Source: Alteromonadaceae bacterium
GTDB lineage: Bacteria; Pseudomonadota; Gammaproteobacteria; Enterobacterales; Alteromonadaceae
NCBI GenBank assembly: GCA_015487235.1
Contig: WFQC01000034.1
Location: 1 to 62,295 of the forward strand
Direction of reading: 5' to 3'
DNA length: 62,295 nt
Program-made: the position numbers and the translations under genes
Notes under the pieces: generated by a model
The model's input: the letters and a program-made list of their open reading frames with translations, nothing else
What the model was told of the DNA's origin: nothing
Databases searched by the model: none
Shown here: positions 18,202-27,141 of the stretch, in pieces
Layout: the number at the start of each line of letters is the position of its first letter
Numbering within the stretch: position 1 is the first letter of the stretch

Positions 18202-19368
18202 ATGAAATTATTTAAAAATGCTATTACGCTTGCGCTTTGTTCTGCTCTTACCTTACCAGCACTAGCAGATGATTTAAAAGTAAAAATGTCTAATGGTGGT
18301 TTAAAAATTAGCCAAGGTGATAGCTCAATTCAATTTGGCGGTCGCTTTATGCTTGATTATGATAACTTTGATGGTGTAAATAATTTAGCAAACGCAGGGA
18401 AAACGGGTAGCGATTCTGAAATTAGACGTGGTCGAATTTATATTAAAAGTAAATTCAATAAAGACTGGGAAGCTAAGTTACAAATCAATATTGATGATAA
18501 AAGCAGTGGCGATAAATTTGAAGATGCTTATTTAAAATACAAAGGGTTATCAATTGGTAGTATTACCATAGGTAAGCATAAAGAAGCGTTTGGTTTAGAA
18601 GAGTTAACTAGCTCTAAATATATTTCTACAATTGAGCGTTCTATGATGACTAATGCTTTTTCTCCTGCACGTAACTATGGTGTTTCATTAGCAGGAAAAA
18701 GCGGTGATTTTACTTATGCAGGTGGTGTATTTGCCATTAACCAAGACGAAGCCGACAAAGAAAGCTATGCAGTTACAGGGCGTGTTACTTATACACCAAT
18801 AAAAACTAAAACTAATGTTATTCATTTTGGTTTAGCGGCATCATCGCGTGATTATGCGAATAACGGCTACCAAATAAAAGAACGTGCAGAAGTACATAAA
18901 GCAAATGACAAACCTGCTTTTAGTGCCCTAACTGCTGCTGATAGCGTTAATCTTATTGGCTTAGAAGCCGCTGGTGTATGGGGTGCTTTTTCATTACAAA
19001 CCGAATATCAACAAGCGTCAGTGAATGCCGTTGCAGGTGCATTAGATGCTGATTATTCGGGTTACTATGTAATGGGTAGCTACTTTTTAACGGGTGAATC
19101 TCGCCCTTACAAAAAAGGGGCTTTTGGCAAAGTTAAACCACAAAGTGCAAGCGGTGCGTGGGAATTAGTAGCTCGCTTTAGTGCATTAGATGCGGTTGAT
19201 AATAATGAAGGTACTAAAACTGAAAATATGACCTTTGGTGTTAACTATTACGCTAACTCAAATGTTAGATTTATGGTTAATTACATCAAAACTGATGTCT
19301 CAGGCCCAAGTGTTGCAGCGATCACTGATGGTGATGCGTTATCATTACGTGCGCAATATATTTTCTAA
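18202..19368 (+). CDS. Phosphate-selective-type porin (OprP/OprO-like)
   Basis: A 388-residue outer-membrane protein with a signal peptide (cleaved near LPALADD, residue 22) and alternating beta-strand character to a C-terminal Phe (LRAQYIF), as expected for a barrel. The segment SSIQFGGRFMLDYDNFDG followed by SEIRRGRIYIKSKFNKDWEAKLQI is typical of the Porin_O_P family. Known members pass phosphate or polyphosphate across the outer membrane under phosphate limitation. A Pho box lies about 125 bp upstream and phoBR-pstS are nearby, which supports phosphate control. Selectivity for phosphate is inferred from family and context, not from a visible binding ladder. Confidence 0.85.
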   Translation: MKLFKNAITLALCSALTLPALADDLKVKMSNGGLKISQGDSSIQFGGRFMLDYDNFDGVNNLANAGKTGSDSEIRRGRIYIKSKFNKDWEAKLQINIDDKSSGDKFEDAYLKYKGLSIGSITIGKHKEAFGLEELTSSKYISTIERSMMTNAFSPARNYGVSLAGKSGDFTYAGGVFAINQDEADKESYAVTGRVTYTPIKTKTNVIHFGLAASSRDYANNGYQIKERAEVHKANDKPAFSALTAADSVNLIGLEAAGVWGAFSLQTEYQQASVNAVAGALDADYSGYYVMGSYFLTGESRPYKKGAFGKVKPQSASGAWELVARFSALDAVDNNEGTKTENMTFGVNYYANSNVRFMVNYIKTDVSGPSVAAITDGDALSLRAQYIF

Positions 19369-19415
19369 TAATTACTTTATTGGCCATAAGCTAAGCGCCT
19401 AAGTTTGGCTTAAAT

Positions 19416-19447
19416 AAAAAACCTGCTATTTGTTAGCAGGTTTTTTT
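19416..19447. terminator. Bidirectional terminator after the porin
   Basis: ACCTGCTA (19421-19428) pairs with TAGCAGGT (19434-19441) around a 5-base loop, flanked by A-run and T-run. The convergent gene at 19555 may use it as well. Confidence 0.85.
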
Positions 19448-19464
19448 ATGGTTAAATGCAGGCT

Positions 19465-19488
19465 AGAGCGTGTTGACCTTTTGAGTGT
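19465..19488. repeat. Degenerate end of the AGGGCGTGT repeat family
   Basis: The bases AGAGCGTGTTGACCTTTTGA (19465-19484) and four more match about 20 of 24 positions of the right end of the element at 51332-51597. No second arm is visible, so it may be a decayed remnant or chance similarity. Confidence 0.35.
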
Positions 19489-19554
19489 ACTACCACCTTT
19501 AAATAAAATGACCAACCAAGCACTGTAACAACAAGTTTAAATAGTCAATAGTCT

Positions 19555-20736
19555 CTAACGTAAGAAAGCCGCTATTGATAAAATAAAGCCTTGGTAATTG
19601 TCTTTATCTTCAATAATATTGTCATTATATTCTGCTTTTAACACGATATTAGGTGTTACATGGTAGTTTACAAAATAGTTATGTTTTTTATGGTCAACAG
19701 CACTAGCTCTGTCTTTATCATAAAAGTCATAACGATAACCAAAAGAAAAATCTTTATAGTCATACACACCTTGCACATAATAACCTAACATGTCTTGTGT
19801 AAATGCTGAATTACCTGATAGTTCGCCTTTGGCGTATTCTGTTTGAACAGTAAAGTTATCAAAATTAAATTTACCATGAGCACCATAAACTTGCTTGTCA
19901 ATTCCCGTGTTTAACGTGTCTTGGTAGTAATCTAAACCAACGATAGAATTCTTCAAAGCAGGTAATATAAGTTGAGTTCTTAGACCAACCGACTTACTTG
20001 AATTTTGATCGCCTCGACCATTGTTACCTTCACCATTGCCCGAATAAAATGTGTAATTAATAAAGTTATTGCTAACTTCATATTGCCCAAAAGCTGAAAC
20101 ACCATCAATAACTTGTGGGAATATTTTTCGTATAAATAAAGGTCTATCTTGTGTTGGCACATAAGGTGGGTAGTGAAACTCAGACCATATACCAGAAGGT
20201 GTGAAAAAACGGCCAGCACGTAATTTAAGCTGTGAATTTACACGCCAAGTTAAGTTAATAGCTTCAACAAAAATTTTACCGTCATTGGTGTCAGTGCCTT
20301 CAAACTTAGGGGCATCTTCATATTCAGTTTCAGAGAAAAACTTTAAGTCAGGGGTTAATTGTTTTTCTAAAAAGATTGAAAAATGATGTAATCTTACCCC
20401 TTCTTTAGCGCCAACTTTAGAGGTTTGAATATACTCTAAGTCAGTATAACTGCTTATTTTAAAAGAATTATCTAAATTTTCTTGGGTTTCGCTTAAATTA
20501 TCTTCTATTTCGTCAATACGTTCAGTCGTTTCTTCATTGTTTTCTTGTTGAGCTTTTAGTTGCTGTTTTAAATCAGCTAATTGCTTTTCTATGGCGGCTA
20601 TTTTTTTCTCAACAAGAGTGGTATTTTCTTGTGCTAACACTGCATTTGAGCATAATGCTAAACCTAATAAAGGGATGAGCTTTTTATAAGTAAAAGGAAT
20701 ATTGTTCATAGTTAAAGACCGTAAATTATAAGTCAT
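19555..20736 (-). CDS. Outer-membrane beta-barrel (porin-like) protein with N-terminal coiled coil
   Basis: A 393-residue protein. A signal peptide ending near SNAVLAQ (about 36) is followed by a coiled coil of Glu/Lys/Gln heptads (about 40-90, KKIAAIEKQLADLKQQLKAQ and onwards), then a barrel-like region to a C-terminal FLR. The coiled coil plus barrel layout resembles phosphate-regulated or trimeric porins with a periplasmic stalk. GGAGA 6 bp before the ATG supports the start. It lies 41 bp after the small PBP-like gene on the same strand, so the two form a likely operon that diverges from phoB. Transport of phosphate or another oxyanion is inferred from context only. Confidence 0.75.
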   Translation of the reverse strand: MTYNLRSLTMNNIPFTYKKLIPLLGLALCSNAVLAQENTTLVEKKIAAIEKQLADLKQQLKAQQENNEETTERIDEIEDNLSETQENLDNSFKISSYTDLEYIQTSKVGAKEGVRLHHFSIFLEKQLTPDLKFFSETEYEDAPKFEGTDTNDGKIFVEAINLTWRVNSQLKLRAGRFFTPSGIWSEFHYPPYVPTQDRPLFIRKIFPQVIDGVSAFGQYEVSNNFINYTFYSGNGEGNNGRGDQNSSKSVGLRTQLILPALKNSIVGLDYYQDTLNTGIDKQVYGAHGKFNFDNFTVQTEYAKGELSGNSAFTQDMLGYYVQGVYDYKDFSFGYRYDFYDKDRASAVDHKKHNYFVNYHVTPNIVLKAEYNDNIIEDKDNYQGFILSIAAFLR

Positions 20737-20777
20737 GGTCTATCTCCGTTAAATAAATTAAATTTGCGCGTAGTGTA

Positions 20778-21218
20778 TTAGTTTGTGTAAACAACTCGAA
20801 TATTGGGGTTATCTTTGATGATATCGGGTGAAACATAACCGAGAGCGTTAGGATGTTTAGCCACCATTTTTAGAATAATTTTATCGCGTAAGTATTTAGG
20901 CATCTTATTATTCAAGGTATTGGTAATTTTCTTGTTTTCCCAATTCATGGCGTCTTGTTTCGCACTAATACCTAATACATCTAAGGTAAAACTACGTCTA
21001 GTGACTGATTTTACTCGTGGAAAATAGAGCTTGATTGGTTCACCATTCTCCCAGTTGGCAATAATGTCGGAAGCAATATTTTTAATGAGCTTTTTATCAA
21101 TTTTTTGAGTGTTTTTTGCGTTAACGATAACCGCAAAGTTTTGGTGATCATTAGCGAGAGCAGGAAAAGCTAAAAATAAAAACAAGAACCACAGACTAAT
21201 GTGTAGATTTTGTCGCAT
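20778..21218 (-). CDS. Small periplasmic phosphate-binding-like protein (PBP_like family)
   Basis: A 146-residue protein with a signal peptide (cleaved after PALAND, about 23). The mature part resembles the short family annotated as phosphate ABC transporter substrate-binding protein: KLIKNIASDIIANWENGEPI, FTLDVLGI and a C-terminal MVAKHPNALGYVSPDII. It is less than half the length of PstS and would cover only part of the two-lobed fold. It lies upstream of the barrel protein and diverges from phoB across 176 bp. I infer a role in phosphate-starvation physiology; no Pho box oriented towards it is obvious, so regulation is unclear. Confidence 0.75.
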   Translation of the reverse strand: MRQNLHISLWFLFLFLAFPALANDHQNFAVIVNAKNTQKIDKKLIKNIASDIIANWENGEPIKLYFPRVKSVTRRSFTLDVLGISAKQDAMNWENKKITNTLNNKMPKYLRDKIILKMVAKHPNALGYVSPDIIKDNPNIRVVYTN

Positions 21219-21341
21219 AAAAGAGTTACCTCGTAAGTGTTTGTTTTGTAGGTTTTATATAACTTTTTATAAAAAATTATATAGGTTAATTTTAACGCTT
21301 ATATATGAAGTTTCAAATAAATAAGTTACTTTTAGTTACGA

Positions 21342-21359
21342 TTGTCATAAAACTGTCAT
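21342..21359 (+). promoter_or_regulatory. Pho box of phoB
   Basis: TTGTCAT (21342-21348) and CTGTCAT (21353-21359) are separated by AAAA, an almost perfect PhoB direct repeat of 7+4+7. The site is 35 bp before the phoB ATG and indicates autoregulation. The -10 downstream (CAAACT near 21370) is poor. Confidence 0.88.
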
Positions 21360-21394
21360 TTAAGTTGTGCAAACTATTCACATAGAGTTTTATC

Positions 21395-22102
21395 ATGGAT
21401 AAGAAAATGAATAGACAAATACTCGTTGTAGAAGATGAAGCGCCCATACGAGAAATGATTTCTTTTGTATTAGATCAAAACGGCTATAACAGTGTAGAAG
21501 CAAAAGATTATGATCATGCTTTTTCATTACTAAAAGAGCCTTATCCTGATTTAATACTACTTGATTGGATGCTACCAGGTGGCACTGGCGTGAAGTTGGC
21601 TAAAGAATTAAAGCGTAATGAATACACGCGTAATATTCCTATTATTATGTTAACGGCACGCAGTGATGAAGAGGATAAAGTAAAAGGCTTTGACGCAGGT
21701 ATTGATGATTATGTGACGAAACCTTTTTCTCCTAAAGAGTTAATTGCGCGTATTAAGGCAGTAATTCGCCGTGTTTCTCCTACCTCATTAGAAGAAGTGA
21801 TTGAGTTTCAAGGCTTGTCACTCGATCCGGTTTCACATCGCGTGAGTATTCACGGAAAACCGCTTGATTTAGGGCCAACAGAGTTTCGTTTATTACATTT
21901 TTTTATGACCCACCCAGAAAGAGTATATTCTCGAGAACAATTGTTAGATAATGTTTGGGGCATGAATGTTTACGTTGAAGACAGAACCGTAGATGTTCAT
22001 ATAAGACGATTACGAAAAGCGATCAGTGGCGCAGGCCATGAAAATTTTGTGCAAACAGTACGAGGCTCTGGCTATCGTTTTTCTTGTCGAATGACAACTT
22101 AA
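21395..22102 (+). CDS. phoB: Phosphate response regulator PhoB
   Basis: A 235-residue OmpR-family response regulator. The receiver has the acidic pair VVEDE (11-15), phosphoacceptor Asp57 in LLDWMLPGG, and Lys in VTKPF. The C-terminal winged helix ends in [10 protein letters not shown] second in-frame ATG at 21407 would give the usual E. coli-like N-terminus ([11 protein letters not shown]); either start is possible. Known role: phosphorylated by PhoR, binds Pho boxes and activates phosphate-scavenging genes. phoR follows after 25 bp and pstS after that, and several Pho boxes in the window are its expected targets. Confidence 0.96.
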   Translation: MDKKMNRQILVVEDEAPIREMISFVLDQNGYNSVEAKDYDHAFSLLKEPYPDLILLDWMLPGGTGVKLAKELKRNEYTRNIPIIMLTARSDEEDKVKGFDAGIDDYVTKPFSPKELIARIKAVIRRVSPTSLEEVIEFQGLSLDPVSHRVSIHGKPLDLGPTEFRLLHFFMTHPERVYSREQLLDNVWGMNVYVEDRTVDVHIRRLRKAISGAGHENFVQTVRGSGYRFSCRMTT

Positions 22103-22127
22103 TTTTTACCAGTAGATAAATTGCTTT

Positions 22128-23432
22128 ATGCATGTTCAAGAATCACCGTATCAAATTTTTTTTAAACTGTTTATTGTTTTTGTTATCGGCTTTTTATTGG
22201 GGTATTGGTTAGATTATATTTGGCCAATACTTTTTTTTATCAGCCTTGTTTTTATTGGTTGGCATTATAAGCAATTGCACAGCCTTGCTAACTGGCTTTG
22301 GCACAGTAAAACCATTTCGCCCCCTGAAAGTTTGGGTCTTTGGGGGCGAATTTTTGATGGTTTAAATAAAAAAATACGTAAACTGCGTAAACGACAAAAA
22401 AAATTAACAGAGCAAATAAGACAATACCGTGATGGTGCAGAAGCCTTACCTGATGGTGCGGTTATTCTATCGAGTGATTTAGTGATCATATGGGCTAACA
22501 GTAAGGCCCTTAATTTAATTGGTATTCGTTATCCGAGTGATGTGGGGCAGCGAATTGATAATTTAATACGTTATCCTGCATTTGTTGATTATCTACTCAA
22601 AGGTGATTATCAAGAGCCTTGCACCATTCCATCAACCATTGACAGTAATATTCAACTTGAAATGCGTTTAATGCCGTATGGCAGTGAGCAATTTCTTTTA
22701 TTGGCTCGCGATATTAGCCAAATATATCGTATGGAAACCATGCGACGAGACTTTGTTGCTAACGTATCTCATGAATTAAAAACCCCTTTAACGGTTGTTA
22801 GGGGCTATATTGAAATGTTTGAAATGTCTTCTGATGAGTTAAATTCAATGTGGAAAAAAGCCTTTACGACAATGGAAGGGCAAATTACCCGAATGGATAA
22901 TTTAGTTGAACAACTGTTACAGCTTTCTCATGTTGAGTCTACCCAACAAAACTCAGCGCTACAAACGATTATGATGCCAATGCTTTTAGCCAGTTTAATT
23001 GATGATGCACAATGGTTAAATAAAAATAAACAACATCATATCACCAGTCATATAGACGAAACGTTAGCTATTTTAGGTAATGAATCTGAAATAAAAAGTG
23101 CGTGTACTAATTTAATTGCTAATGCTATTCATTATACTCCTAAAGCAGGAAAAATAGCGATCACATGGCAGAAAATTGCAGGTAATGCGGTTTTTTCAGT
23201 AGCCGATAATGGTGTTGGCATAAAAGCAGAGCACTTGCACCGTTTAACAGAGCGATTTTATCGTGTCGACACTTCTCGATCTCGTGATACTGGCGGCTCA
23301 GGTTTAGGCTTAGCGATAGTTAAACACGTATTACAACGCCATAACGCTACCTTAGATATTAGCAGTGAATGGGGAAAAGGCAGTACCTTCACTATAACTT
23401 TTAAGCAACCACCTATCATTCTGTCAGAGTAA
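22128..23432 (+). CDS. phoR: Phosphate regulon sensor kinase PhoR
   Basis: A 434-residue membrane kinase matching E. coli PhoR in length and layout. Two N-terminal hydrophobic helices (about 8-45) have almost no periplasmic loop. A basic stretch (KKIRKLRKRQKKL), a PAS domain (about 95-195), the H-box MRRDFVANVSHELKTPLT near 200-217 and an ATPase domain with NLIANAIHYTP, ADNGVGI and GGSGLGL follow. It is thought to read phosphate status through PstSCAB and PhoU, not by direct ligand binding. The start has no clear ribosome site, consistent with coupling to phoB. The stop is about 100 bp before pstS, with a Pho box in that gap. Confidence 0.96.
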   Translation: MHVQESPYQIFFKLFIVFVIGFLLGYWLDYIWPILFFISLVFIGWHYKQLHSLANWLWHSKTISPPESLGLWGRIFDGLNKKIRKLRKRQKKLTEQIRQYRDGAEALPDGAVILSSDLVIIWANSKALNLIGIRYPSDVGQRIDNLIRYPAFVDYLLKGDYQEPCTIPSTIDSNIQLEMRLMPYGSEQFLLLARDISQIYRMETMRRDFVANVSHELKTPLTVVRGYIEMFEMSSDELNSMWKKAFTTMEGQITRMDNLVEQLLQLSHVESTQQNSALQTIMMPMLLASLIDDAQWLNKNKQHHITSHIDETLAILGNESEIKSACTNLIANAIHYTPKAGKIAITWQKIAGNAVFSVADNGVGIKAEHLHRLTERFYRVDTSRSRDTGGSGLGLAIVKHVLQRHNATLDISSEWGKGSTFTITFKQPPIILSE

Positions 23433-23440
23433 AAGTGCTT

Positions 23441-23474
23441 TTGTCATATAACTGTCATATTAGTTAAATATAAT
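23441..23474 (+). promoter_or_regulatory. Pho box and -10 of pstS
   Basis: TTGTCAT (23441-23447), ATAA, CTGTCAT (23452-23458) form a near-consensus Pho box. A perfect -10 TATAAT (23469-23474) follows exactly 10 bp later. This is the classical PhoB-activated promoter geometry. Confidence 0.92.
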
Positions 23475-23535
23475 TGTCATAAGTTTTTTAGATACTAGTT
23501 GTGACAATTTAAATAAATGCTCACTGGAGATAGTA

Positions 23536-24516
23536 ATGAGTTTAAAGCCAAGTTTAAAACGCCTTGTAGGTGTAATGAGTTTAACCGTAGCAAGTGTTTT
23601 TGCACTGCCAAGTGTTGCCATGGATAAAGATTTACCTGAATATCACAAAGTTAGTGGTGTTTCAGGTAATTTGTCTTCGGTAGGATCAGATACCTTAGCC
23701 AATATGATGACTTTTTGGGCTGAAGAATTTAAGCGTAACTACCCAAATGTGAATGTACAAATTCAAGCGGCTGGTTCATCTACTGCGCCACCAGCATTAA
23801 CTGAAGCAACATCAAATTTAGGCCCTATGAGCCGTAAAATGAAGTCTCGTGAAATTGCTGCTTTTGAAAAGCGTCATGGTTATAAACCTACAGCGGTACG
23901 TGTTGCAATTGATGCTTTAGCTGTTTTTGTTAATAAAGACAATCCACTAAAAGGTTTACGTATCGATCAAGTTGATGCTATTTTTTCAAGTAACCGTAAA
24001 TGTGGTGCACCAAAATCAATTGATCGTTGGGGTGATTTAGGCTTAACCGGTGAATGGGTTGGTAAAGATATTCAACTTTATGGCCGTAACTCTGTTTCAG
24101 GTACTTATGGCTACTTTAAGAAAAAAGCCCTATGTAAAGGTGATTTTAAAAATACCGTTAATGAACAACCTGGTTCTGCGTCTGTTGTACAGTCAGTTTC
24201 TGCATCATTAAATGGTATTGGTTATTCAGGTATTGGTTATAAAACCTCAGGTGTTCGAGCTTTAGCATTAAGTAAGAAAGGAGATAATTACGTAGAGGCA
24301 AGCATGGAAAATGCCTTAACAGGTAAGTACCCACTTTCTCGTTATCTTTATGTTTACGTTAACAAACACCCAAATAAGCCGTTAGCTCCAATGGAAGCTG
24401 AATTCTTGAAAATGGTATTATCAAAGTCAGGCCAAAAAATTGTAGAAAAAGACGGTTATATTCCATTACCTAAAAAAGTTGTTGATAAAGAATTGAAAAA
24501 ATTAGGATTGTTATAA
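23536..24516 (+). CDS. pstS: Phosphate ABC transporter substrate-binding protein PstS
   Basis: A 326-residue periplasmic protein with a signal peptide (cleaved near PSVAMDKD, about 29). The phosphate-binding loops are visible: [40 protein letters not shown] and [15 protein letters not shown]. The form belongs to the PstS type common in marine gammaproteobacteria and is shorter than the E. coli 346-residue protein. TGGAGA precedes the ATG. It is transcribed from its own Pho-box promoter and followed by a terminator. The permease and ATPase genes pstC, pstA and pstB are about 15 kb away in the same direction. Confidence 0.95.
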   Translation: MSLKPSLKRLVGVMSLTVASVFALPSVAMDKDLPEYHKVSGVSGNLSSVGSDTLANMMTFWAEEFKRNYPNVNVQIQAAGSSTAPPALTEATSNLGPMSRKMKSREIAAFEKRHGYKPTAVRVAIDALAVFVNKDNPLKGLRIDQVDAIFSSNRKCGAPKSIDRWGDLGLTGEWVGKDIQLYGRNSVSGTYGYFKKKALCKGDFKNTVNEQPGSASVVQSVSASLNGIGYSGIGYKTSGVRALALSKKGDNYVEASMENALTGKYPLSRYLYVYVNKHPNKPLAPMEAEFLKMVLSKSGQKIVEKDGYIPLPKKVVDKELKKLGLL

Positions 24517-24548
24517 TTTTAGAATAAATAGCTTTAACATTAAAAGGT

Positions 24549-24573
24549 CAAGCTGATGAGCTTGGCTTTTTTT
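24549..24573 (+). terminator. Terminator after pstS
   Basis: CAAGCT (24549-24554), loop GATG, AGCTTG (24559-24564), then GCTTTTTTT. This ends the pstS unit, separating it from the PEP-CTERM gene. Confidence 0.85.
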
Positions 24574-24768
24574 ATATGCGCTTAAAAAAGTTGTCAGTAT
24601 TTTTTACAAATTTAAGTGCTGCTTTTAAGTCTCTATTTTAACTCATTGAAAATATTGTGTTTATATTAGTGGTATATATGTTGCTGTAAATATTATTATA
24701 TGATTAATTAGTGTTTACTCATGTAAATTTTAATATATTTTAATAAATACAAATTAGGGATGAAAAAA

Positions 24769-25440
24769 ATGAGACTTATTAGTAATGTGGTTAGATTTTA
24801 TAAAACAATAATGCTTACCGTTATGCCTACATTATTCTTATCAGCTACCGTATCTGCAACGATAATCGCACCACCGCCACCAAGTGAAGGGGGGATTATT
24901 TATGGTATTAATGGCGTTGTTAATGTAACTGAAAATGTGTTTGTAGGTGAATTAGGTAATGACGTAGAGTACATGTTAGATATACTTGATGAATCGTCAA
25001 CATTGAGCATTACACTTTTTGCGGTATCAACGAATATGGCGGAAGAATTTGAAGGCGATGTATATGCTGAGCGCTTAGGTTGGTCTGGTATGCAGTTATC
25101 GGCATCGGCATGGGATACTAATATGGCGGCTTTAAATAATGGTGGAAGCCAAATATTACCTTTTTCACTTGGTGATTTTAGTGAACTTTTTGGTGCCGAT
25201 CTTTATGTAAATATTTTTGCATGGGATGGGGTATCAGGTAGTGCTATCACCGCTGATTCAGATGAATCCTTTGAATTTTTTCAAATGAATTCTGTTGCTT
25301 TTTCGAACTTTATTGCGTTAAATGCCAATGGAGGAATTGTCGCGAGAAGTTTGGCACCAACAAGTGTTCCTGAGCCTTCTACGGTCGCTATTTTCGCTTT
25401 AGCTCTATTGGGCTTTGCGGCGCGTAAATACCAAAATTAA
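24769..25440 (+). CDS. PEP-CTERM sorting-domain protein
   Basis: About 223 residues: an N-terminal signal peptide (to about residue 33, SATVSAT), a proline run (APPPPSEGG), a beta-rich domain low in Cys, and a C-terminal tripartite signal VPEPST - hydrophobic helix - RKYQN. This is the PEP-CTERM tag recognised by exosortase, used for surface or exopolysaccharide-linked proteins. The ATG at 24769 is preferred over 24760, because TTAGGGA (24754-24760) overlaps the first ATG and sits 8 bp before the second. No exosortase or polysaccharide genes are in the window. The function of the central domain is unknown to me. Confidence 0.85.
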   Translation: MRLISNVVRFYKTIMLTVMPTLFLSATVSATIIAPPPPSEGGIIYGINGVVNVTENVFVGELGNDVEYMLDILDESSTLSITLFAVSTNMAEEFEGDVYAERLGWSGMQLSASAWDTNMAALNNGGSQILPFSLGDFSELFGADLYVNIFAWDGVSGSAITADSDESFEFFQMNSVAFSNFIALNANGGIVARSLAPTSVPEPSTVAIFALALLGFAARKYQN

Positions 25441-25510
25441 TTTAATACTATACCCATACAGCATTTCCAACTGGAATGAGTATATAATAAAAAATGGGTT
25501 ACTTTTATTA

Positions 25511-25538
25511 AGGCTTGCTATTTGGGCAAGCCTTTTTT
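25511..25538 (+). terminator. Terminator after the PEP-CTERM gene
   Basis: AGGCTTGC (25511-25518) pairs with GCAAGCCT (25526-25533) around a 7-base loop, with a T-run to 25538. Confidence 0.85.
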
Positions 25539-25570
25539 GATCATTTACTTAATAGAATCGCTATTAATGG

Positions 25571-25667
25571 TATTTTCTTTAAAAGGGAGCAACAAGAAGC
25601 AGGACGCTTTTCGGTGAACCCAAACAAAATGTTGCAAAAATATACTCCAAAGATAAACACGCCTTAA
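25571..25667 (-). repeat. Internally deleted copy of the AGGGCGTGT MITE
   Basis: Read on the minus strand it begins AAGGCGTGTTTATCTTTGGA, matching the left end of the element at 51332. It continues through GTTGCAAC-like sequence, then jumps to the internal block (GGGTTCACCGAAAAGCGTCC and onwards) found at about 51468-51510. About 110 bp present in the full copy are missing, and the far end has decayed. Confidence 0.65.
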
Positions 25668-25739
25668 TTCAATCGTCAAAAAGTAGCGCAACAATGGCTG
25701 AAATATGTTGAACGTGAAAAAGCTATCAGCAACGCATAG
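25668..25739 (+). pseudogene. Short coding-like remnant (C-terminal tail of an unknown gene)
   Basis: The frame reads FNRQKVAQQWLKYVEREKAI then SNA and a stop at 25737-25739. The amino-acid pattern looks protein-like (amphipathic, Trp and Tyr) in an otherwise non-coding gap directly after a repeat copy, which would fit a gene cut by the element. The family is not recognised, and a chance open frame is quite possible at this length. Confidence 0.25.
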
Positions 25740-25876
25740 CTCTGGGTGTATAAGGTTTCATTTTTAAACAATGGCCATAAATAATATGAAAAAAGCATTA
25801 ACCATTATTATATTATGGTGATAGAATGTGCGCCTTATTATCATATTACTAATAACCTTGTGGCGGCTGTGTCGTT

Positions 25877-27118
25877 ATGATCACTTCAGTTATTCTTGCC
25901 TTGGTAATAATCAGTTTTATTATGATTATTACCGAAGATATTATTCATATTAATAAAGCGAAAAGTACGCTGTTTTTTGGCACCTTGTGTTGGATTTTAG
26001 ACTTTATTTTTCCTATTCATCCGGTCAGTTCTTCTGGAACCAACCATCAACTCAATGAAAACCTGTTAGAAATAGCCACATTATGGTTATTTTTGATGTC
26101 AGCAATGACTTTTGTTGCTTATTTGAACAGCAAGGGGTTTATTTCCGCACTCGTGCAACGTATCTTGCCAAAAGCTATTTCAGAGCGGGGTTTGATGTTT
26201 GTTATTGCGATTTTTGCATTTATTTTTTCCTCTTTTGCTGATAACGTCACCGCGACTTTAGTGTCTATAGCCGTGGTAGTGAATTTACAGCTTGATGTAA
26301 AAAAACGCTTAAAATATGCAACCTTAATTATTTTTGCGGTAAATAGTGGTGGGGTGTCATTGATTACTGGTGATGTAACAACCTTGATGATTTTCTTAGA
26401 AGACAAGGTTACCATTGCTAACTTATTAATATTGGTTTTGCCTTCATTACTTGGTGTACTCACATTGGCAACCTTATTGTCTTTAAAGCTATCTGGCAAA
26501 GTAGAGCTTACTCAAACACGTATTAAAATTGCAAAAAATGATATTTTGATCGCAGTGATCTTTTTATGCACCATTTTAGGCACATTACTTGCCAATGTAT
26601 TTTTTCAAATTCCTCCGGTACTAAGCTTTTTGTTTGGCTTATCAGTAATGTTTTTAGTCGCAAACTTTACCCAAAGTCATAATAAAGATGTTTTAAACTA
26701 TATTCGAGAAGTGGAATACGACGCCCTATTATTTTTCTTAGGGGTGTTATTACTGGTAGGTATTTTAAAAGAAACCGGTGTTTTAAGTGGCTTTACGGTA
26801 CTTTATGACTACTTACCTGCGATTGAAGTTAACTATCTTGTTGGTTTTATGTCGTCAGTGATCGATAACGTGCCTTTAACTGCAGCTTTGCTTAAAGCTG
26901 ATGTTGAAATGAAAGTTACCGAGTGGCTAATGCTAACCTATGCAACAGGCGTTGGTGGTTCTATTTTAGTGATAGGTTCTGCTGCAGGTATTATTGCCAT
27001 GAGTAAGGTAAAAGAGTTAAATTTTATGAGTTACATGCGTAACTTCTTCTATTTAACTATTGCATACAGTGTGGGTTATATTAGTGTTTATTTTGCCGCT
27101 AATTGGGTGTTAAATTAG
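25877..27118 (+). CDS. nhaD: Na+/H+ antiporter NhaD
   Basis: A 413-residue inner-membrane protein of the NhaD/ArsB (ion transporter) superfamily with about twelve hydrophobic helices. Family motifs include FIFSSFADNVTATLVSIAVV (about 113-132), AVNSGGVSLITGDVTTLMIF (about 155-175) and SVIDNVPLTAALLKA (about 328-342). It exchanges cytoplasmic Na+ or Li+ for protons, important in marine bacteria with a sodium cycle. It is monocistronic, preceded by the repeat-bearing gap and followed by a long nested hairpin. No strong ribosome site precedes the ATG; the reading frame upstream is closed by a stop, so an earlier start is excluded. Confidence 0.92.
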   Translation: MITSVILALVIISFIMIITEDIIHINKAKSTLFFGTLCWILDFIFPIHPVSSSGTNHQLNENLLEIATLWLFLMSAMTFVAYLNSKGFISALVQRILPKAISERGLMFVIAIFAFIFSSFADNVTATLVSIAVVVNLQLDVKKRLKYATLIIFAVNSGGVSLITGDVTTLMIFLEDKVTIANLLILVLPSLLGVLTLATLLSLKLSGKVELTQTRIKIAKNDILIAVIFLCTILGTLLANVFFQIPPVLSFLFGLSVMFLVANFTQSHNKDVLNYIREVEYDALLFFLGVLLLVGILKETGVLSGFTVLYDYLPAIEVNYLVGFMSSVIDNVPLTAALLKADVEMKVTEWLMLTYATGVGGSILVIGSAAGIIAMSKVKELNFMSYMRNFFYLTIAYSVGYISVYFAANWVLN

Positions 27119-27141
27119 AAAATATAAGGTTTGCTAGGATG

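Larger units (their letters stand above)
25441..25876. other. Intergenic region: terminator, repeat copy, gene fragment, nhaD promoter
   Basis: This 436-bp gap contains a terminator for the PEP-CTERM gene (25511-25538), an inverted and shortened copy of the 51332-51597 element (25571-25667), a short in-frame coding-like remnant (25668-25739), and a plausible promoter for nhaD (TTAACC at 25798-25803, 18 bp, TAGAAT at 25822-25827). I find no complete gene. Confidence 0.6.

Noticed and set aside
21219-21341. A Pho box oriented towards the small PBP-like gene
   Set aside because: Only weak GTTACTT/TTACGAT-like repeats are visible; the clear box at 21342 is oriented towards phoB.
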